The notes below the pieces were generated by a model, which was not told the origin of the DNA, ran no database searches, and worked only from the letters and a program-made list of their open reading frames with translations. From Streptomyces sp. NBC_00576 (GTDB taxonomy: Bacteria; Actinomycetota; Actinomycetes; Streptomycetales; Streptomycetaceae): a DNA stretch of 64,000 nucleotides. Positions within the stretch are counted from its first letter, which is position 1; each line of letters begins with the position of its first letter. Shown here in pieces: positions 25,480 to 34,912 of this stretch. The stretch is from positions 1,426,001 through 1,490,000 of the forward strand of contig NZ_CP107780.1 in assembly GCF_036345175.1 (NCBI RefSeq). The letters are read 5' to 3'. The translations under genes and the position numbers were made by a program.

Positions 25480-26889
25480 CTACCTGTTGGCCACCGCCTG
25501 CTTGACCAGCGTCTTCCCGAAGTCCCACATCAGCCCGCTCCCGCTGTGCGCGTCGTCCATCACGGCGGTGAAGGCGTCCACGAACCGGTCCACCTCCCGC
25601 TCCCCCACCACCAGCGGCGGAATCAGCTTGATCACCTCCAGGTGGTCACCGGAGACCTGCGTCAGGATCCGGTGCCGTTGCAGCAGCGGCACGACGACCA
25701 TCTGCGCGAACAGCCCCTTGCGCGCAGCCTGGAGCATCGTCCAACGGCCGCGCAGCTTCAGCGACCTGGGCTTCCCGAACTCGATGCCGATCATCAGACC
25801 TCGGCCGCGTACGTCGGCCAGCAGCTCGTACTTGTCGACCAGTGCGGCCAGCCGGGACCTCAACAACTCCCCTGTCGCCCGGGCATTGGCGACGATCTGT
25901 TCGTTCTCCATGACCGACAGCACGGCAAGTCCCGCCGCCATGGCCTGGGCGTTGCCCCCGAAGCTCGCGGAGTGCACGAGGACACGGTCGATCGACGAGT
26001 AGACCTTCTTGAAGATCCACTCCTTGCCGATCGTGGCGCCCACCGGCACGTATCCGCCCGACAGCGCCTTCGCCACGCACACCAGGTCGGGCTCGACCCC
26101 GTCCTCGTGCTGGTAGGCGTAGAAGTCGCCGGTCCGCCCGAGGCCGGTCTGCACCTCGTCCGCGATGAGCAGCGCCTTGTGCCTGTGCAGCAACTCCTGG
26201 GCGGCGCGCAGATACCCGGAGGGAGCTTCGTGCACGCCCTTGCCCTGGATCGGCTCGACGATCAGGGCGGCCACGTCGCCCTTCTTCAACTCACGTGCCA
26301 GCGCGTCGAGATCACCTAGCGGTACGGCGGTGTCGGGCAGCAGCGGGGCGAAGCCGTCCCGGAAGCCGTCCTCGCCGTTGACGGAGAGGGAGCCGGTGGT
26401 CAGGCCGTGGAAGGCGTGCGCGCAGTACAGGACGCGCGGTTTCCCGGTGGCGTACCGGGCGAACTTCAGCGCGGTCTCCACCGCCTCCGTGCCGCTGTTG
26501 CCGAAGAACACCCGGTCCAGGTGCGGACTGTGGGTGAGGAGCCGCTCCGCGAGCAGCCCGGGCAGCGGCTGGCAGTCGAAGCGGGTGAGGTCCGCGAGCC
26601 GGGCGTCGAGGACGTCGTGCAGTGCCTTGCGGACGACGGGGTGATGGCGGCCGAGGCCCATCACCCCGAACCCGGCGAGCATGTCGAGGTAGTCGTCGCC
26701 GTCCGCGTCCCAGAAGTACGCGCCCTCGGCCCGCTCGTAGACCTTGTCGAAGCCGATGGTGTGCAGCATGCGCGGGAGTTGGTGGTTGAGATGCTTGCTG
26801 TGCAGCTCGTAGCGTTCGGCGCCGCGCTCGGCCAGCAGCGCGCCGAGGTCGAACTCCCCCGACGGGGACCCGGGTTCAGCGGTTGTCAT
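25480..26889 (-). CDS. hpnO: Hopanoid side-chain aminotransferase HpnO
   Basis: A 469-residue class-III PLP aminotransferase. Marks are FFGNSGTEAVETALKFAR, the pocket LLIADEVQTGLGRTG and the Schiff-base Lys in VCVAKALSGGYVPVGA. Related enzymes convert the C35 side chain of bacteriohopane to the terminal amine, giving aminobacteriohopanetriol, and its place as last gene of the hopanoid operon supports that job over a general acetylornithine-type role. The ATG overlaps the dxs stop (ATGA). The same frame remains open far upstream through dxs, but the true start is at 26889. Confidence 0.88.
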   Translation of the reverse strand: MTTAEPGSPSGEFDLGALLAERGAERYELHSKHLNHQLPRMLHTIGFDKVYERAEGAYFWDADGDDYLDMLAGFGVMGLGRHHPVVRKALHDVLDARLADLTRFDCQPLPGLLAERLLTHSPHLDRVFFGNSGTEAVETALKFARYATGKPRVLYCAHAFHGLTTGSLSVNGEDGFRDGFAPLLPDTAVPLGDLDALARELKKGDVAALIVEPIQGKGVHEAPSGYLRAAQELLHRHKALLIADEVQTGLGRTGDFYAYQHEDGVEPDLVCVAKALSGGYVPVGATIGKEWIFKKVYSSIDRVLVHSASFGGNAQAMAAGLAVLSVMENEQIVANARATGELLRSRLAALVDKYELLADVRGRGLMIGIEFGKPRSLKLRGRWTMLQAARKGLFAQMVVVPLLQRHRILTQVSGDHLEVIKLIPPLVVGEREVDRFVDAFTAVMDDAHSGSGLMWDFGKTLVKQAVANR

Positions 26890-28796
26890 TCCTGTTTCTC
26901 CTTGGACTTCCCCTGGGACAGCTCTTTCTTGGCGGCCAGCCCGGCACTGATCCGGCCGGCGATCTCGACGGGTGTGAGGCCTATGTCGGCGAGCACCTCG
27001 CCGCGCTTGGCATGCGCGAGGAACTGCTCTGGAATCCCGAACCGCCGTACGGGTACGTCGACTTCGGCGTCGCCGAGTGCCAGCGCTACCGCGGCGCCGA
27101 CCCCGGACGCGCGGCTGTTGTCCTCGACGACGGCCACCATGCGGTGCTCGGCGGCCAGTCCCGGCAGTGCGGGATCGATGGGCTTGACCCAACGGGGGTC
27201 CACGACCGTGCAGTTGATGCCGCGCGCCGCCAGCAGTTCGGCGGTCTGCAGACACACCGGAGCCATCACCCCGACGGCCACCAGCAGCACGTCGGCAGCC
27301 TCCTGGGACCGGTGCAGCACATGCATCCCGCCCACATGGCCGACCGCCTCGATCGCCGGCCCCACCGACTCCTTGGGGAACCGGATCAGCGTGGGCGCGT
27401 CGTCGACGGCCACCGCCTCCCGCAGCTGGGCGCGGAGTTGGTCGGCGTCGCGTGGTGCGGCGATTCTCAGGCCCGGCACGACCTGGAGGATGGACAGGTC
27501 CCACATACCGTTGTGTGACGCTCCGTCGACTCCCGTGACGCCGGCGCGGTCCAGCACGAACGTCACCCCGCACCGGTGCAGTGCGACGTCCATCAGCAGT
27601 TGGTCGAAGGCCCGGTTGAGGAAGGTGGCGTACACGGCGACGACGGGATGCAGACCGCCCGTCGCGAGCCCCGCCGCCGACACGGTCGCGTGCTGCTCGG
27701 CGATCCCGACGTCCCACACCCGGTCGGGGAACCGTTCGGCGAACCTGCCGAGGCCCACGGGATGCAGCATGGCCGCCGTGATCGCGACGATGTCGTCCCG
27801 CTCCTCCCCGATCCTGACGATCTCGTCGCCGAACACCGAGGTCCAGGAAGGCCCGTTGGAGGGCGCGAGCGGCTCGCAGGTGAGCGGGTCCATCACACCG
27901 ACGGTGTGGAAGTGGTCCTCCTCGTGCGAGCGCGCGGGCTCGTAGCCGCGCCCCTTCTCCGTCAGGCAGTGGACGAGCACGGGCCCGTGGAACCGCTTTG
28001 CGCGCCGCAGCGCCGACTCCACCGCCCCGATGTCGTGCCCGTCGATCGGACCGACGTACTTCAGCCCCAGGTCCTCGAACATGCCCTGCGGATTGAACGC
28101 GTCCTTGAACCCCTTCTTCGCGCCGTGCAGCGACTCGTAAAGGGTGTTGCCGATGAGGGGGGTGCGCAGCAGTACGTCCTTGCCCCAGGCCAGCACCTGC
28201 TCGTAGCTGTCCGTCGTACGCAGGGTCGCGAGGTGGTTGGCGAGTCCTCCGATGGTCGGCGAGTAGGAGCGTTCGTTGTCGTTGACGACGATGATCAGGG
28301 GCCGGTCCTTGGCCGCCGCGATGTTGTTGAGCGCCTCCCAGGCCATCCCGCCGGTGAGCGCGCCGTCGCCGATGACCGCGACGACATGCCCCTTCTCGCC
28401 CTGCACCTGGCGGGCCTTGGCGAGCCCGTCGGCCCAGCCGAGCGCCGTGGAGGCGTGGCTGTTCTCGATGACGTCGTGCTCGGACTCCTCGCGCGAGGGA
28501 TAGCCGGACAGGCCACCCTTGCCGCGCAGCTTGGAGAAGTCCTGACGTCCCGTCAGAAGTTTGTGTACGTAGCTCTGATGGCCGGTGTCCCAGAGAATGC
28601 GGTCGACCGGTGACTCGAAGACCCGGTGGAGCGCGATGGAGAGTTCCACCACCCCCAGATTGGGCCCGAGATGGCCGCCGGTCCTGGCGACCGCATGCAC
28701 CAGGAACTCGCGTATCTCGTCGGACAGTTCACCGAGTTCCGCCTCGGACAGCGCCTTCAGGTCGCGTGGTCCCCGGATGTTCTCCAGAATCGTCAC
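26886..28796 (-). CDS. dxs: 1-deoxy-D-xylulose-5-phosphate synthase
   Basis: First enzyme of the MEP isoprenoid pathway, joining pyruvate and glyceraldehyde-3-phosphate with ThDP; 636 residues, normal length. Visible are HLGPNLGVVELSIALHRVF, WDTGHQSYVHKLLTGR, the ThDP motif GDGALTGGMAWEALNNIA, DGHDIGAVESAL, GIAEQHATVSAAGLATGG and RAGVTGVDGASHNGMWD. It lies in the hopanoid operon between ispG and hpnO, so it is probably the pathway-boosting copy; a second dxs is likely elsewhere in the genome, which cannot be checked here. Confidence 0.96.
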   Translation of the reverse strand: MTILENIRGPRDLKALSEAELGELSDEIREFLVHAVARTGGHLGPNLGVVELSIALHRVFESPVDRILWDTGHQSYVHKLLTGRQDFSKLRGKGGLSGYPSREESEHDVIENSHASTALGWADGLAKARQVQGEKGHVVAVIGDGALTGGMAWEALNNIAAAKDRPLIIVVNDNERSYSPTIGGLANHLATLRTTDSYEQVLAWGKDVLLRTPLIGNTLYESLHGAKKGFKDAFNPQGMFEDLGLKYVGPIDGHDIGAVESALRRAKRFHGPVLVHCLTEKGRGYEPARSHEEDHFHTVGVMDPLTCEPLAPSNGPSWTSVFGDEIVRIGEERDDIVAITAAMLHPVGLGRFAERFPDRVWDVGIAEQHATVSAAGLATGGLHPVVAVYATFLNRAFDQLLMDVALHRCGVTFVLDRAGVTGVDGASHNGMWDLSILQVVPGLRIAAPRDADQLRAQLREAVAVDDAPTLIRFPKESVGPAIEAVGHVGGMHVLHRSQEAADVLLVAVGVMAPVCLQTAELLAARGINCTVVDPRWVKPIDPALPGLAAEHRMVAVVEDNSRASGVGAAVALALGDAEVDVPVRRFGIPEQFLAHAKRGEVLADIGLTPVEIAGRISAGLAAKKELSQGKSKEKQE

Positions 28797-28838
28797 GCTC
28801 GGGCCCCCTCTTCTTCCATACTCGTCCGCCCGTGCTGT

Positions 28839-29996
28839 TCAGCTCACGGTGACCGCCGGTTCCCCCGACGCGACACCGCCCTGCTCCATCTGTTCGGCGA
28901 TCTTCATCGCCTCCTCGATCAGGGTCTCCACGATCTTCGACTCGGGCACGGTCTTGATGACCTCGCCCTTCACGAAGATCTGCCCCTTCCCGTTGCCGGA
29001 GGCGACCCCGAGATCCGCCTCCCGCGCCTCGCCGGGGCCGTTGACCACACACCCCATGACCGCGACGCGCAGCGGCACTTCCATGCCCTCCAACCCGGCC
29101 GTGACCTGGTCGGCGAGCTTGTAGACGTCGACCTGGGCACGTCCGCAGGACGGGCAGGACACGATCTCCAGCCGCCGTTGCCGCAGGTTCAGCGATTCCA
29201 GGATCTGGATGCCGACCTTGACCTCCTCGACCGGCGGCGCGGACAGTGAGACGCGGATCGTGTCGCCGATGCCCTCGCTCAGCAACGCCCCGAAGGCGAC
29301 AGCGGACTTGATGGTCCCCTGGAAGGTGGGACCGGCCTCGGTGACGCCCAGGTGCAGCGGGTAGTCGCACCGTTCGGCGAGCAGCCGGTAGGCGTTGACC
29401 ATGATGACCGGGTCGTTGTGCTTGACCGAGATCTTGATGTCCCGGAAGCCGTGCTCCTCGAAGAGCGACGCCTCCCACAGCGCCGACTCGACGAGCGCCT
29501 CGGGTGTCGCCTTGCCGTACTTCTGGAGCAACCGCCGGTCCAGCGAACCGGCGTTGACCCCGATCCGGATCGGCGTGCCGTGCTCCTTGGCGGCGCGCGC
29601 GATCTCCTTCACCTTGTCGTCGAACTGCTTGATGTTGCCGGGATTGACGCGGACGGCCGCGCAGCCCGCCTCGATCGCGGCGAACACGTACTTCGGCTGG
29701 AAGTGGATGTCGGCGATCACCGGGATCTGCGACTTGCGCGCGATCGTCGCCAGCGCGTCCGCGTCGTCCTGCGTGGGGCAGGCGACGCGGACGATCTGGC
29801 AGCCGGACGCGGTGAGTTCGGCGATCTGCTGGAGTGTGGCGCCGATGTCCGACGTACGCGTCGTCGTCATCGACTGCACCGACACCGGGGCCCCGCCCCC
29901 GACCGCCACCGGCCCGACCTCGATGCGCCGGGAGACCCGGCGATCGGCGATCGGACGGACCGGTACCTCGGGAACGCCCAAGGAGACAGCGGTCAC
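28839..29996 (-). CDS. ispG: 4-hydroxy-3-methylbut-2-en-1-yl diphosphate synthase
   Basis: A [4Fe-4S] enzyme of the MEP pathway turning MEcPP into HMBPP. 385 residues. The TIM-barrel part starts VSVQSMTTTRTSDIGATLQQIAELTASGCQIVRVACPT; the cluster ligands are the Cys in SCPSCGRAQVDV and in VMGCVVNGPGE. The GTG start lies only four bases beyond the hpnH stop. It belongs to the hopanoid operon, supplying precursors with dxs. Confidence 0.95.
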   Translation of the reverse strand: MTAVSLGVPEVPVRPIADRRVSRRIEVGPVAVGGGAPVSVQSMTTTRTSDIGATLQQIAELTASGCQIVRVACPTQDDADALATIARKSQIPVIADIHFQPKYVFAAIEAGCAAVRVNPGNIKQFDDKVKEIARAAKEHGTPIRIGVNAGSLDRRLLQKYGKATPEALVESALWEASLFEEHGFRDIKISVKHNDPVIMVNAYRLLAERCDYPLHLGVTEAGPTFQGTIKSAVAFGALLSEGIGDTIRVSLSAPPVEEVKVGIQILESLNLRQRRLEIVSCPSCGRAQVDVYKLADQVTAGLEGMEVPLRVAVMGCVVNGPGEAREADLGVASGNGKGQIFVKGEVIKTVPESKIVETLIEEAMKIAEQMEQGGVASGEPAVTVS

Positions 29997-30000
29997 GACC

Positions 30001-31023
30001 TCACTCCCGGTTTCCGGCGACGGTCTCGCGCATGGCGCGCAGGGACTCCTTCAGGGAACCCATGGTGGCCATGACGGCCGTCGGCTCGTAGCCGCAGTGC
30101 GCCATGCAGTTGGCGCACCGGTCGTCCTTGCCGCGACCGTAGGCGTCCCAGTCGGTCTTCTCGATGAGGTCCTTGTACGTCGTCACGTACCCGTCGGCCA
30201 TCAGGTAGCAGGGCTTCTGCCAGCCGAACAGCGAGTAGTTCGGGATCGCCCACGCCGTGCACGGGAAGTCGACCTTGCCCTCCAGGAAGTCCAGGAAGAG
30301 CGGGGAGTGGTTGAGCCGCCAGCGCCGCCGGTTGCCGCCCGCAAAGGCCTTTTTGAACAGCTCGCGGGTCTGCGTGACGCCGAGGAAGTGCTCCTGGTCC
30401 GGGGCCTTCTCGTAGGCGTAGGCGGGCGAGATCATCATCTCGTCGACCTGGAGGTCGTCGTTGAGGAAGTTGAGCACCTCGATGATGGTCTGCGGGGTGT
30501 CGGTGTTGAAGAAGGTCGAGTTGGTGGTGACCCGGAAACCCCGCTTCTTGGCCTCCTTGATGGCGGCCACGGCCTCGTCGAACACTCCCTCCTTCGCGAC
30601 GGACTCGTCGTGCCGCTCACGCAGCCCGTCGATGTGCACGGCGAACGCGAAGTACGGCGAGGGCGTGAACTTGTCCATCTTCTTGCGCAGCAGCACGGCG
30701 TTGGTGCAGAGGAAGACGTACTTCTTCTTCGCCACCAACTGCCGCACGATCTCGTCGATGTGAGGGTGCATCAGGGGTTCGCCGCCCGCGATGGACACCA
30801 TGGGCGCCCCGGACTCCAGCACCGCCCCGACGGCCTGGGCGACCGGCATGCGCTGCTTGAGCACACCGGCCGGGTGCTGGATCTTGCCGCAGCCCTCGCA
30901 CTTGAGGTTGCAGGCGTAGAGAGGTTCGAGCTCGACGATCAGCGGGAATTTGTCCCGCTTGCGGAGTTTCTGTTCGGCCAAATACGTAGCGACCTTGATG
31001 GTCTGGCGGAGCGGCATGGCCAT
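30001..31023 (-). CDS. hpnH: Adenosyl-hopene transferase HpnH (radical SAM)
   Basis: A 340-residue radical-SAM enzyme that joins the 5'-deoxyadenosyl group to diploptene, the first step of C35 hopanoid side-chain building. The cluster motif is YACNLKCEGC (CxxxCxxC), SAM-binding IAGGEPLMHP follows, and a C-terminal CANCMAHCGYEP adds further Cys. The ATG at 31023 has AGGAGG eight bases upstream; that sequence also contains the hpnG stop, so the two genes are coupled. Length and motifs are as expected. Confidence 0.95.
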   Translation of the reverse strand: MAMPLRQTIKVATYLAEQKLRKRDKFPLIVELEPLYACNLKCEGCGKIQHPAGVLKQRMPVAQAVGAVLESGAPMVSIAGGEPLMHPHIDEIVRQLVAKKKYVFLCTNAVLLRKKMDKFTPSPYFAFAVHIDGLRERHDESVAKEGVFDEAVAAIKEAKKRGFRVTTNSTFFNTDTPQTIIEVLNFLNDDLQVDEMMISPAYAYEKAPDQEHFLGVTQTRELFKKAFAGGNRRRWRLNHSPLFLDFLEGKVDFPCTAWAIPNYSLFGWQKPCYLMADGYVTTYKDLIEKTDWDAYGRGKDDRCANCMAHCGYEPTAVMATMGSLKESLRAMRETVAGNRE

Positions 31024-31028
31024 CGGGC

Positions 31029-31664
31029 TCACCTCCTGGGGAGCAGCAAGGAACGGTGCCATTCGACAAATGCGGGAAGGACCGAACGAAGAACGCGGAA
31101 AGCCGATATTCCACCGCGAAGCGTGCCGATCCGGACGAGTTCATGTTCTGGAGCGTCCACGACCACCCGTACGGCCGCAACCGGGCGCACGCCCGTGCGC
31201 CCGGCGCTGTGCAGCGTGGCCGCCGACTCCATGTCGACCGCGATTGCGCCGGTCGCGAGCAGATCCGACCGCTCGTGACCGCGGACGACGTGATCGGATC
31301 CGGTGAGAGGGCCGGTGTGGACGGTGCGCCCGGGTACGGCACGCACCAGTTCCTTGACGAGCAGTTCGGTGCCGACACAGCGGGTGGCGCCGCGCGGATC
31401 CCGGGTCTCCTCGGCGACCACCAGGTCACCGGGGTGCATACCGGGGGCGAGCCCCGCGCAGAAGCCGGTGGCCAGCACTGCGGCGTCGCGCAGCGCCGGG
31501 TCGGCGAGGGCTCGGGTGACGGCCGCCTCGGCCGCCGCGGGCCCCATTCCCGTACGCAGCACGGTGACGGGCCCGGCGCCGCGTGAGCCCCTGCGCAGGG
31601 CGAGCCGTTCGATGCCGAGCGCGCAGGCGATCAGCAGCGGGGCCGACTCGGGCTGCCTGTCCAT
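31029..31664 (-). CDS. hpnG: Hopanoid nucleosidase HpnG
   Basis: A 211-residue phosphorylase/nucleosidase-superfamily protein that removes adenine from adenosylhopane to give ribosylhopane. Visible features are LLIACALGIERLALRR, VLRTGMGPAAAEAAV, the acidic-phosphorylase block VLATGFCAGLAPGMHPGDLVVAEE and AIAVDMESAATLHSA, where the Glu binds the ribose. The ATG overlaps the shc stop by one base (TGATG). It acts right after HpnH, whose gene follows by five bases. Confidence 0.92.
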   Translation of the reverse strand: MDRQPESAPLLIACALGIERLALRRGSRGAGPVTVLRTGMGPAAAEAAVTRALADPALRDAAVLATGFCAGLAPGMHPGDLVVAEETRDPRGATRCVGTELLVKELVRAVPGRTVHTGPLTGSDHVVRGHERSDLLATGAIAVDMESAATLHSAGRTGVRPVAAVRVVVDAPEHELVRIGTLRGGISAFRVLRSVLPAFVEWHRSLLLPRR

Positions 31665-33661
31665 CAGCCCACCTCGACCTTGGCGAAGGGTTCCCCGTGG
31701 ACATACCGGCCGAGCGCGGTGAGCGGGAAGACCTGACGGTAGAGGTGGTAGTTGATCGAGAAGTCCCAGGGGAAGCCGGTGCCGGTGAAGTGCGGCTCGT
31801 CCCAGGAGCCGTCCGGCAGCTGGGTCGCCGCGAGCCACTCGACACCGCGTTCGACGGTCTTCGAGTCGTGTTCCCCGGCGGCCAGCAGGGCGAGCAGCGC
31901 CCAGGCCGTCTGGGAGGGGGTCGAGGCGCCCCGGCCGCTCCAGCCCGCGCTGTCGTCGTAGGAGCGCAGGTCCTCGCCCCAGCCGCCGTCGTCGTTCTGG
32001 ACCTTCTCCAGCCAGCCCACCGCGCGCCGGATCGCCGGGTGCGCGGCGGACAGGCCGGCGGCGGTCAGCGCGGGCACCACCGAGCCGGTGCCGTAGACGT
32101 AGTTGACGCCCCAGCGGCCGAACCAGGCGCCGCCCGGCTCCTGTTCGGCGAGCAGCCACTCGATGCCGCGCCGGGTGCGCGGATCGTGGGACATGCCCTC
32201 GACGGCGAGCATCTCCACGACGTGCGCGGTGACGTCGGCGGACGGCGGGTCGATGACCTCGCCGAAGTCGCAGAACGGCAGCTTGTTGGGGAGCGTGCTG
32301 GTGTTGTCGACGTCGAAGGCGCCCCAGGCGCCGTTCTTCGACTGCATCCCGAGGTTCCAGCGGACCCCGCGCCCGATGGCCTTCTCGACCCGCTCCGGGT
32401 CGTGGTGCCGGACGCGGCGCAGCGCGAGGACGACCTCGGCGGTGTCGTCGATGTCGGGGTAGTTGTCGTTGTGGAACTCGAACGCCCAGCCGCCCGGCGG
32501 CAGTTCGGGCCGGCGTACGGACCAGTCGCCTGGCCGGACCACCTGCTCACCCAGCATCCAGTCGGCGGCCTTGACCAGTTGGGGATGGTCGGCGGGCAGG
32601 CCCGCGTCGGCGAGTGCGATGACGGCGAGACAGGTGTCCCACACCGGCGACTGGCAGGCCTCGATCATCCGGGCCCCGTCCTCGCGCCACACCGTGAAGC
32701 GGTCCAGGGAGTCCAGCCCTGCCCGCATGACGGGGTGTTCGAGGTCGTAGCCGAGCAGGTGCAGAGCGATCACCGAGTAGACGGCGGGCGGCTGGATGCC
32801 TCCCCAGCAGCCGTCGTTCTCCTGGCGCTCGATGATCCAGCGGGCGGCGGCGTTCATGGCCGCCTTGCGCAGTCGGCGCACCGCAACCTTGCGATAGCCG
32901 TGCAGAACCCTGTCGAGACGCTGGAAGGCGCCGTCCCAACTGGCCAGCGGCGCGAAGGACTTGCCCGGGTTAGGCAGGTCGGGGTCGGTGTGCAGCTCGT
33001 CGAGCGGGAAGGGCGCCGGGCGGACCGGGCGTTTCGCGCTGACGATGGTGAGCGGCACGATGGTCTGCCGGGCCCAGCAGCCGAAGTCGTAGATGTTGAG
33101 CGGCATCCACTTCGGGAAGTAGATGAGTTCCGGCGGGAGTTCGGGGAGGTCGTCCCACTTCCACCAGCCGAACAGGGCCAGCCAGATCCGGGTGAAGACC
33201 CGGGCGGCGGCGATGCCTCCCCGGTCGCGGATCCAGGCGGACGCCTTCGCCATATGCGGCGCTTCTGGTGCGTCCCCGGCCAGCCGCAGGGCGACGTACG
33301 CCTCGATGGTGGCGGAGAGTTCGGCGGGTCCGCCGTAGAAGGTGGCCCAGGTGCCGTCGTCGCGCTGTTCACCGCGGATGAACAACGCGGCTGCCTGGGT
33401 GGTCTGTTCGTCGCGGATGCCCAGGAATTGACGGAGCAGCAGGTCCTCGGCGTCCATCGTGACGTTGGTCTCGAGGTCGCCCTTCCACCAGCCCTGGGCG
33501 TCCTGTCGCGCCAGCAGATGATCGGTGGCACGCCTCATGGCGTGCTCGGCGGCATCCTGAACCCCTGCTGCCACTGGGGCGTTGGTGTCGGTGTCGGTTT
33601 CGCTGGCCGCGGCAGCGCGGGGCGGCAGTGCTCCGGTGCTTCCGTCGGTCGTCGCTGTCAT
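31664..33661 (-). CDS. shc: Squalene-hopene cyclase
   Basis: A 665-residue membrane-bound class-II terpene cyclase converting squalene to hopene and hopanol. The protonating motif DxDD appears as PDIDDTAEVVLAL; several QW repeats are seen (QDAQGWWKGDLE, QENDGCWGGIQPP, QSKNGAWGAFDVD, QNDDGGWGEDL, QLPDGSWDEPHF). I choose the ATG at 33661, with GGGGA five bases upstream and an N terminus MTATTDGSTGA; an ATG at 33685 is possible. The gap of 114 bases to the preceding synthase gene, the longest among the genes from hpnE to hpnO, contains a GC-rich hairpin. Confidence 0.96.
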   Translation of the reverse strand: MTATTDGSTGALPPRAAAASETDTDTNAPVAAGVQDAAEHAMRRATDHLLARQDAQGWWKGDLETNVTMDAEDLLLRQFLGIRDEQTTQAAALFIRGEQRDDGTWATFYGGPAELSATIEAYVALRLAGDAPEAPHMAKASAWIRDRGGIAAARVFTRIWLALFGWWKWDDLPELPPELIYFPKWMPLNIYDFGCWARQTIVPLTIVSAKRPVRPAPFPLDELHTDPDLPNPGKSFAPLASWDGAFQRLDRVLHGYRKVAVRRLRKAAMNAAARWIIERQENDGCWGGIQPPAVYSVIALHLLGYDLEHPVMRAGLDSLDRFTVWREDGARMIEACQSPVWDTCLAVIALADAGLPADHPQLVKAADWMLGEQVVRPGDWSVRRPELPPGGWAFEFHNDNYPDIDDTAEVVLALRRVRHHDPERVEKAIGRGVRWNLGMQSKNGAWGAFDVDNTSTLPNKLPFCDFGEVIDPPSADVTAHVVEMLAVEGMSHDPRTRRGIEWLLAEQEPGGAWFGRWGVNYVYGTGSVVPALTAAGLSAAHPAIRRAVGWLEKVQNDDGGWGEDLRSYDDSAGWSGRGASTPSQTAWALLALLAAGEHDSKTVERGVEWLAATQLPDGSWDEPHFTGTGFPWDFSINYHLYRQVFPLTALGRYVHGEPFAKVEVG

Positions 33662-33706
33662 GGCTTCCCCTTCGTGCAGTGGCATGTCTCTGCTGATTGG
33701 GTCCGC

Positions 33707-33745
33707 CGTCGGCCGGTGCGCCGCTGAACGCGGCGCCGGCCGGCG
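33707..33745 (-). other. GC-rich hairpin between polyprenyl synthase gene and shc
   Basis: An imperfect stem of about 16 bp (33707-33724 with 33730-33745, five-base loop) lies in the only sizeable gap in the middle of the hopanoid operon. It could be an RNA stabiliser, an attenuator or an internal terminator; no evidence here decides which. Confidence 0.4.
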
Positions 33746-33775
33746 ACTACGCGAGGCTTATTCGACCGATAGCGA

Positions 33776-34912
33776 TCATCTCTTTCGTACGACGACGAAG
33801 TCAGCGAGCGCCGTGAACTGCGCACGCACCCGGTCGGGCATGTCGATGGCGCTCAGCGCGTCGACGGCGATGGTGTGCTGTCGGCGCGCCTCCCCGGCGG
33901 TCCACTCCCGGCCGCCCGCCTGTTCGATCAGGGCGGCGCGGGCGGCGAACTCCTTCTCGGAGAAGTTCTCGAAGTCGCTGCTCTTCGCGTCGGCGGCGAG
34001 GAGTTCGCCGAGCCGCTCGGCGGCCGGGCCGCTCGCCGCGAGGGCGGCGACCACGGGCAGGGACTTCTTGCGCTGGCGCAGGTCGCTCCAGGTCTGCTTG
34101 CCGGTGGCCTCCGGGTCGCCCCAGATGCCGAGGAGGTCGTCGACGGCCTGGAAGGCCAGGCCGAGGTGGTAGCCGTACTTCTCCAGGGTGTCGGCGGTGT
34201 GGTCGTCCGCGCCGCCGAGGACCGCGCCGATGGAGCTGGCGCAGGCGAGCAGGGCGCCGGTCTTGTTGCCCTCCATCTCCAGACACTCCTCGACGCTGAC
34301 GCGGTCGCGGTGCTCGTAGGAGATGTCCTGTGCCTGGCCGTCGATGAGGGCGCGGGTCGCGGTGGTGAGGCGGCGGGTGGCGCGGCCGGCCTCGACGGTG
34401 CCGAGTTCCAGGAGGATCTCGTTGGCCAGCGCGAACAGGGCGTCACCGACCAGGATGGCCTGGGCGGGACCGTGCACCTTCCAGACGGTGTCGCGGTGGC
34501 GGCGCTGTTCGTCGCCGTCCATCAGGTCGTCGTGCAGCAGCGAGAAGTTGTGCACCAGCTCGACGGCGACCGCGCCGGGGATGCCGACCTCGGGGTCGGC
34601 GCCGGTGACCTCGGCGGACAGCACGGCGAGCGCGGGGCGTACGGCCTTGCCGCCGTCGCCGGCGGCGGGCCTGCCCTGGGCGTCGATCCAGCCGAAGTGG
34701 TAGGCGGAGACGGTGTCCATGGGCGCCGCGAGACGGTCGATCGCCGCCCGCAGTACCGGAGTGGCCAGGGTCCGGCCGCGCTCCAGGAGCGCGGTCACGT
34801 CCACCGCGGTCCCTCGAGCGGCCTTCGGAGCCGGGGGCACAGTGGGCACAGTCTCTCCTCTTGTTCCGGTGCTGGGGGTGCGGGGACCTGCCGCGTGCTG
34901 ATGGTCGAGCAT
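33776..34912 (-). CDS. Polyprenyl (farnesyl-type) diphosphate synthase
   Basis: A 378-residue trans-isoprenyl diphosphate synthase making the C15 precursor for squalene. The first Asp-rich motif is LLHDDLMDGDEQRRH, the second QAVDDLLGIWGD; GKAVRPALAVLSAE binds the isopentenyl diphosphate. The sequence context of the first motif fits a farnesyl or geranylgeranyl enzyme; in a hopanoid operon farnesyl diphosphate is the expected product. The ATG overlaps the hpnE stop by one base (TGATG). The N-terminal 40 residues are Pro/Thr-rich and disordered. Confidence 0.92.
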   Translation of the reverse strand: MLDHQHAAGPRTPSTGTRGETVPTVPPAPKAARGTAVDVTALLERGRTLATPVLRAAIDRLAAPMDTVSAYHFGWIDAQGRPAAGDGGKAVRPALAVLSAEVTGADPEVGIPGAVAVELVHNFSLLHDDLMDGDEQRRHRDTVWKVHGPAQAILVGDALFALANEILLELGTVEAGRATRRLTTATRALIDGQAQDISYEHRDRVSVEECLEMEGNKTGALLACASSIGAVLGGADDHTADTLEKYGYHLGLAFQAVDDLLGIWGDPEATGKQTWSDLRQRKKSLPVVAALAASGPAAERLGELLAADAKSSDFENFSEKEFAARAALIEQAGGREWTAGEARRQHTIAVDALSAIDMPDRVRAQFTALADFVVVRKR

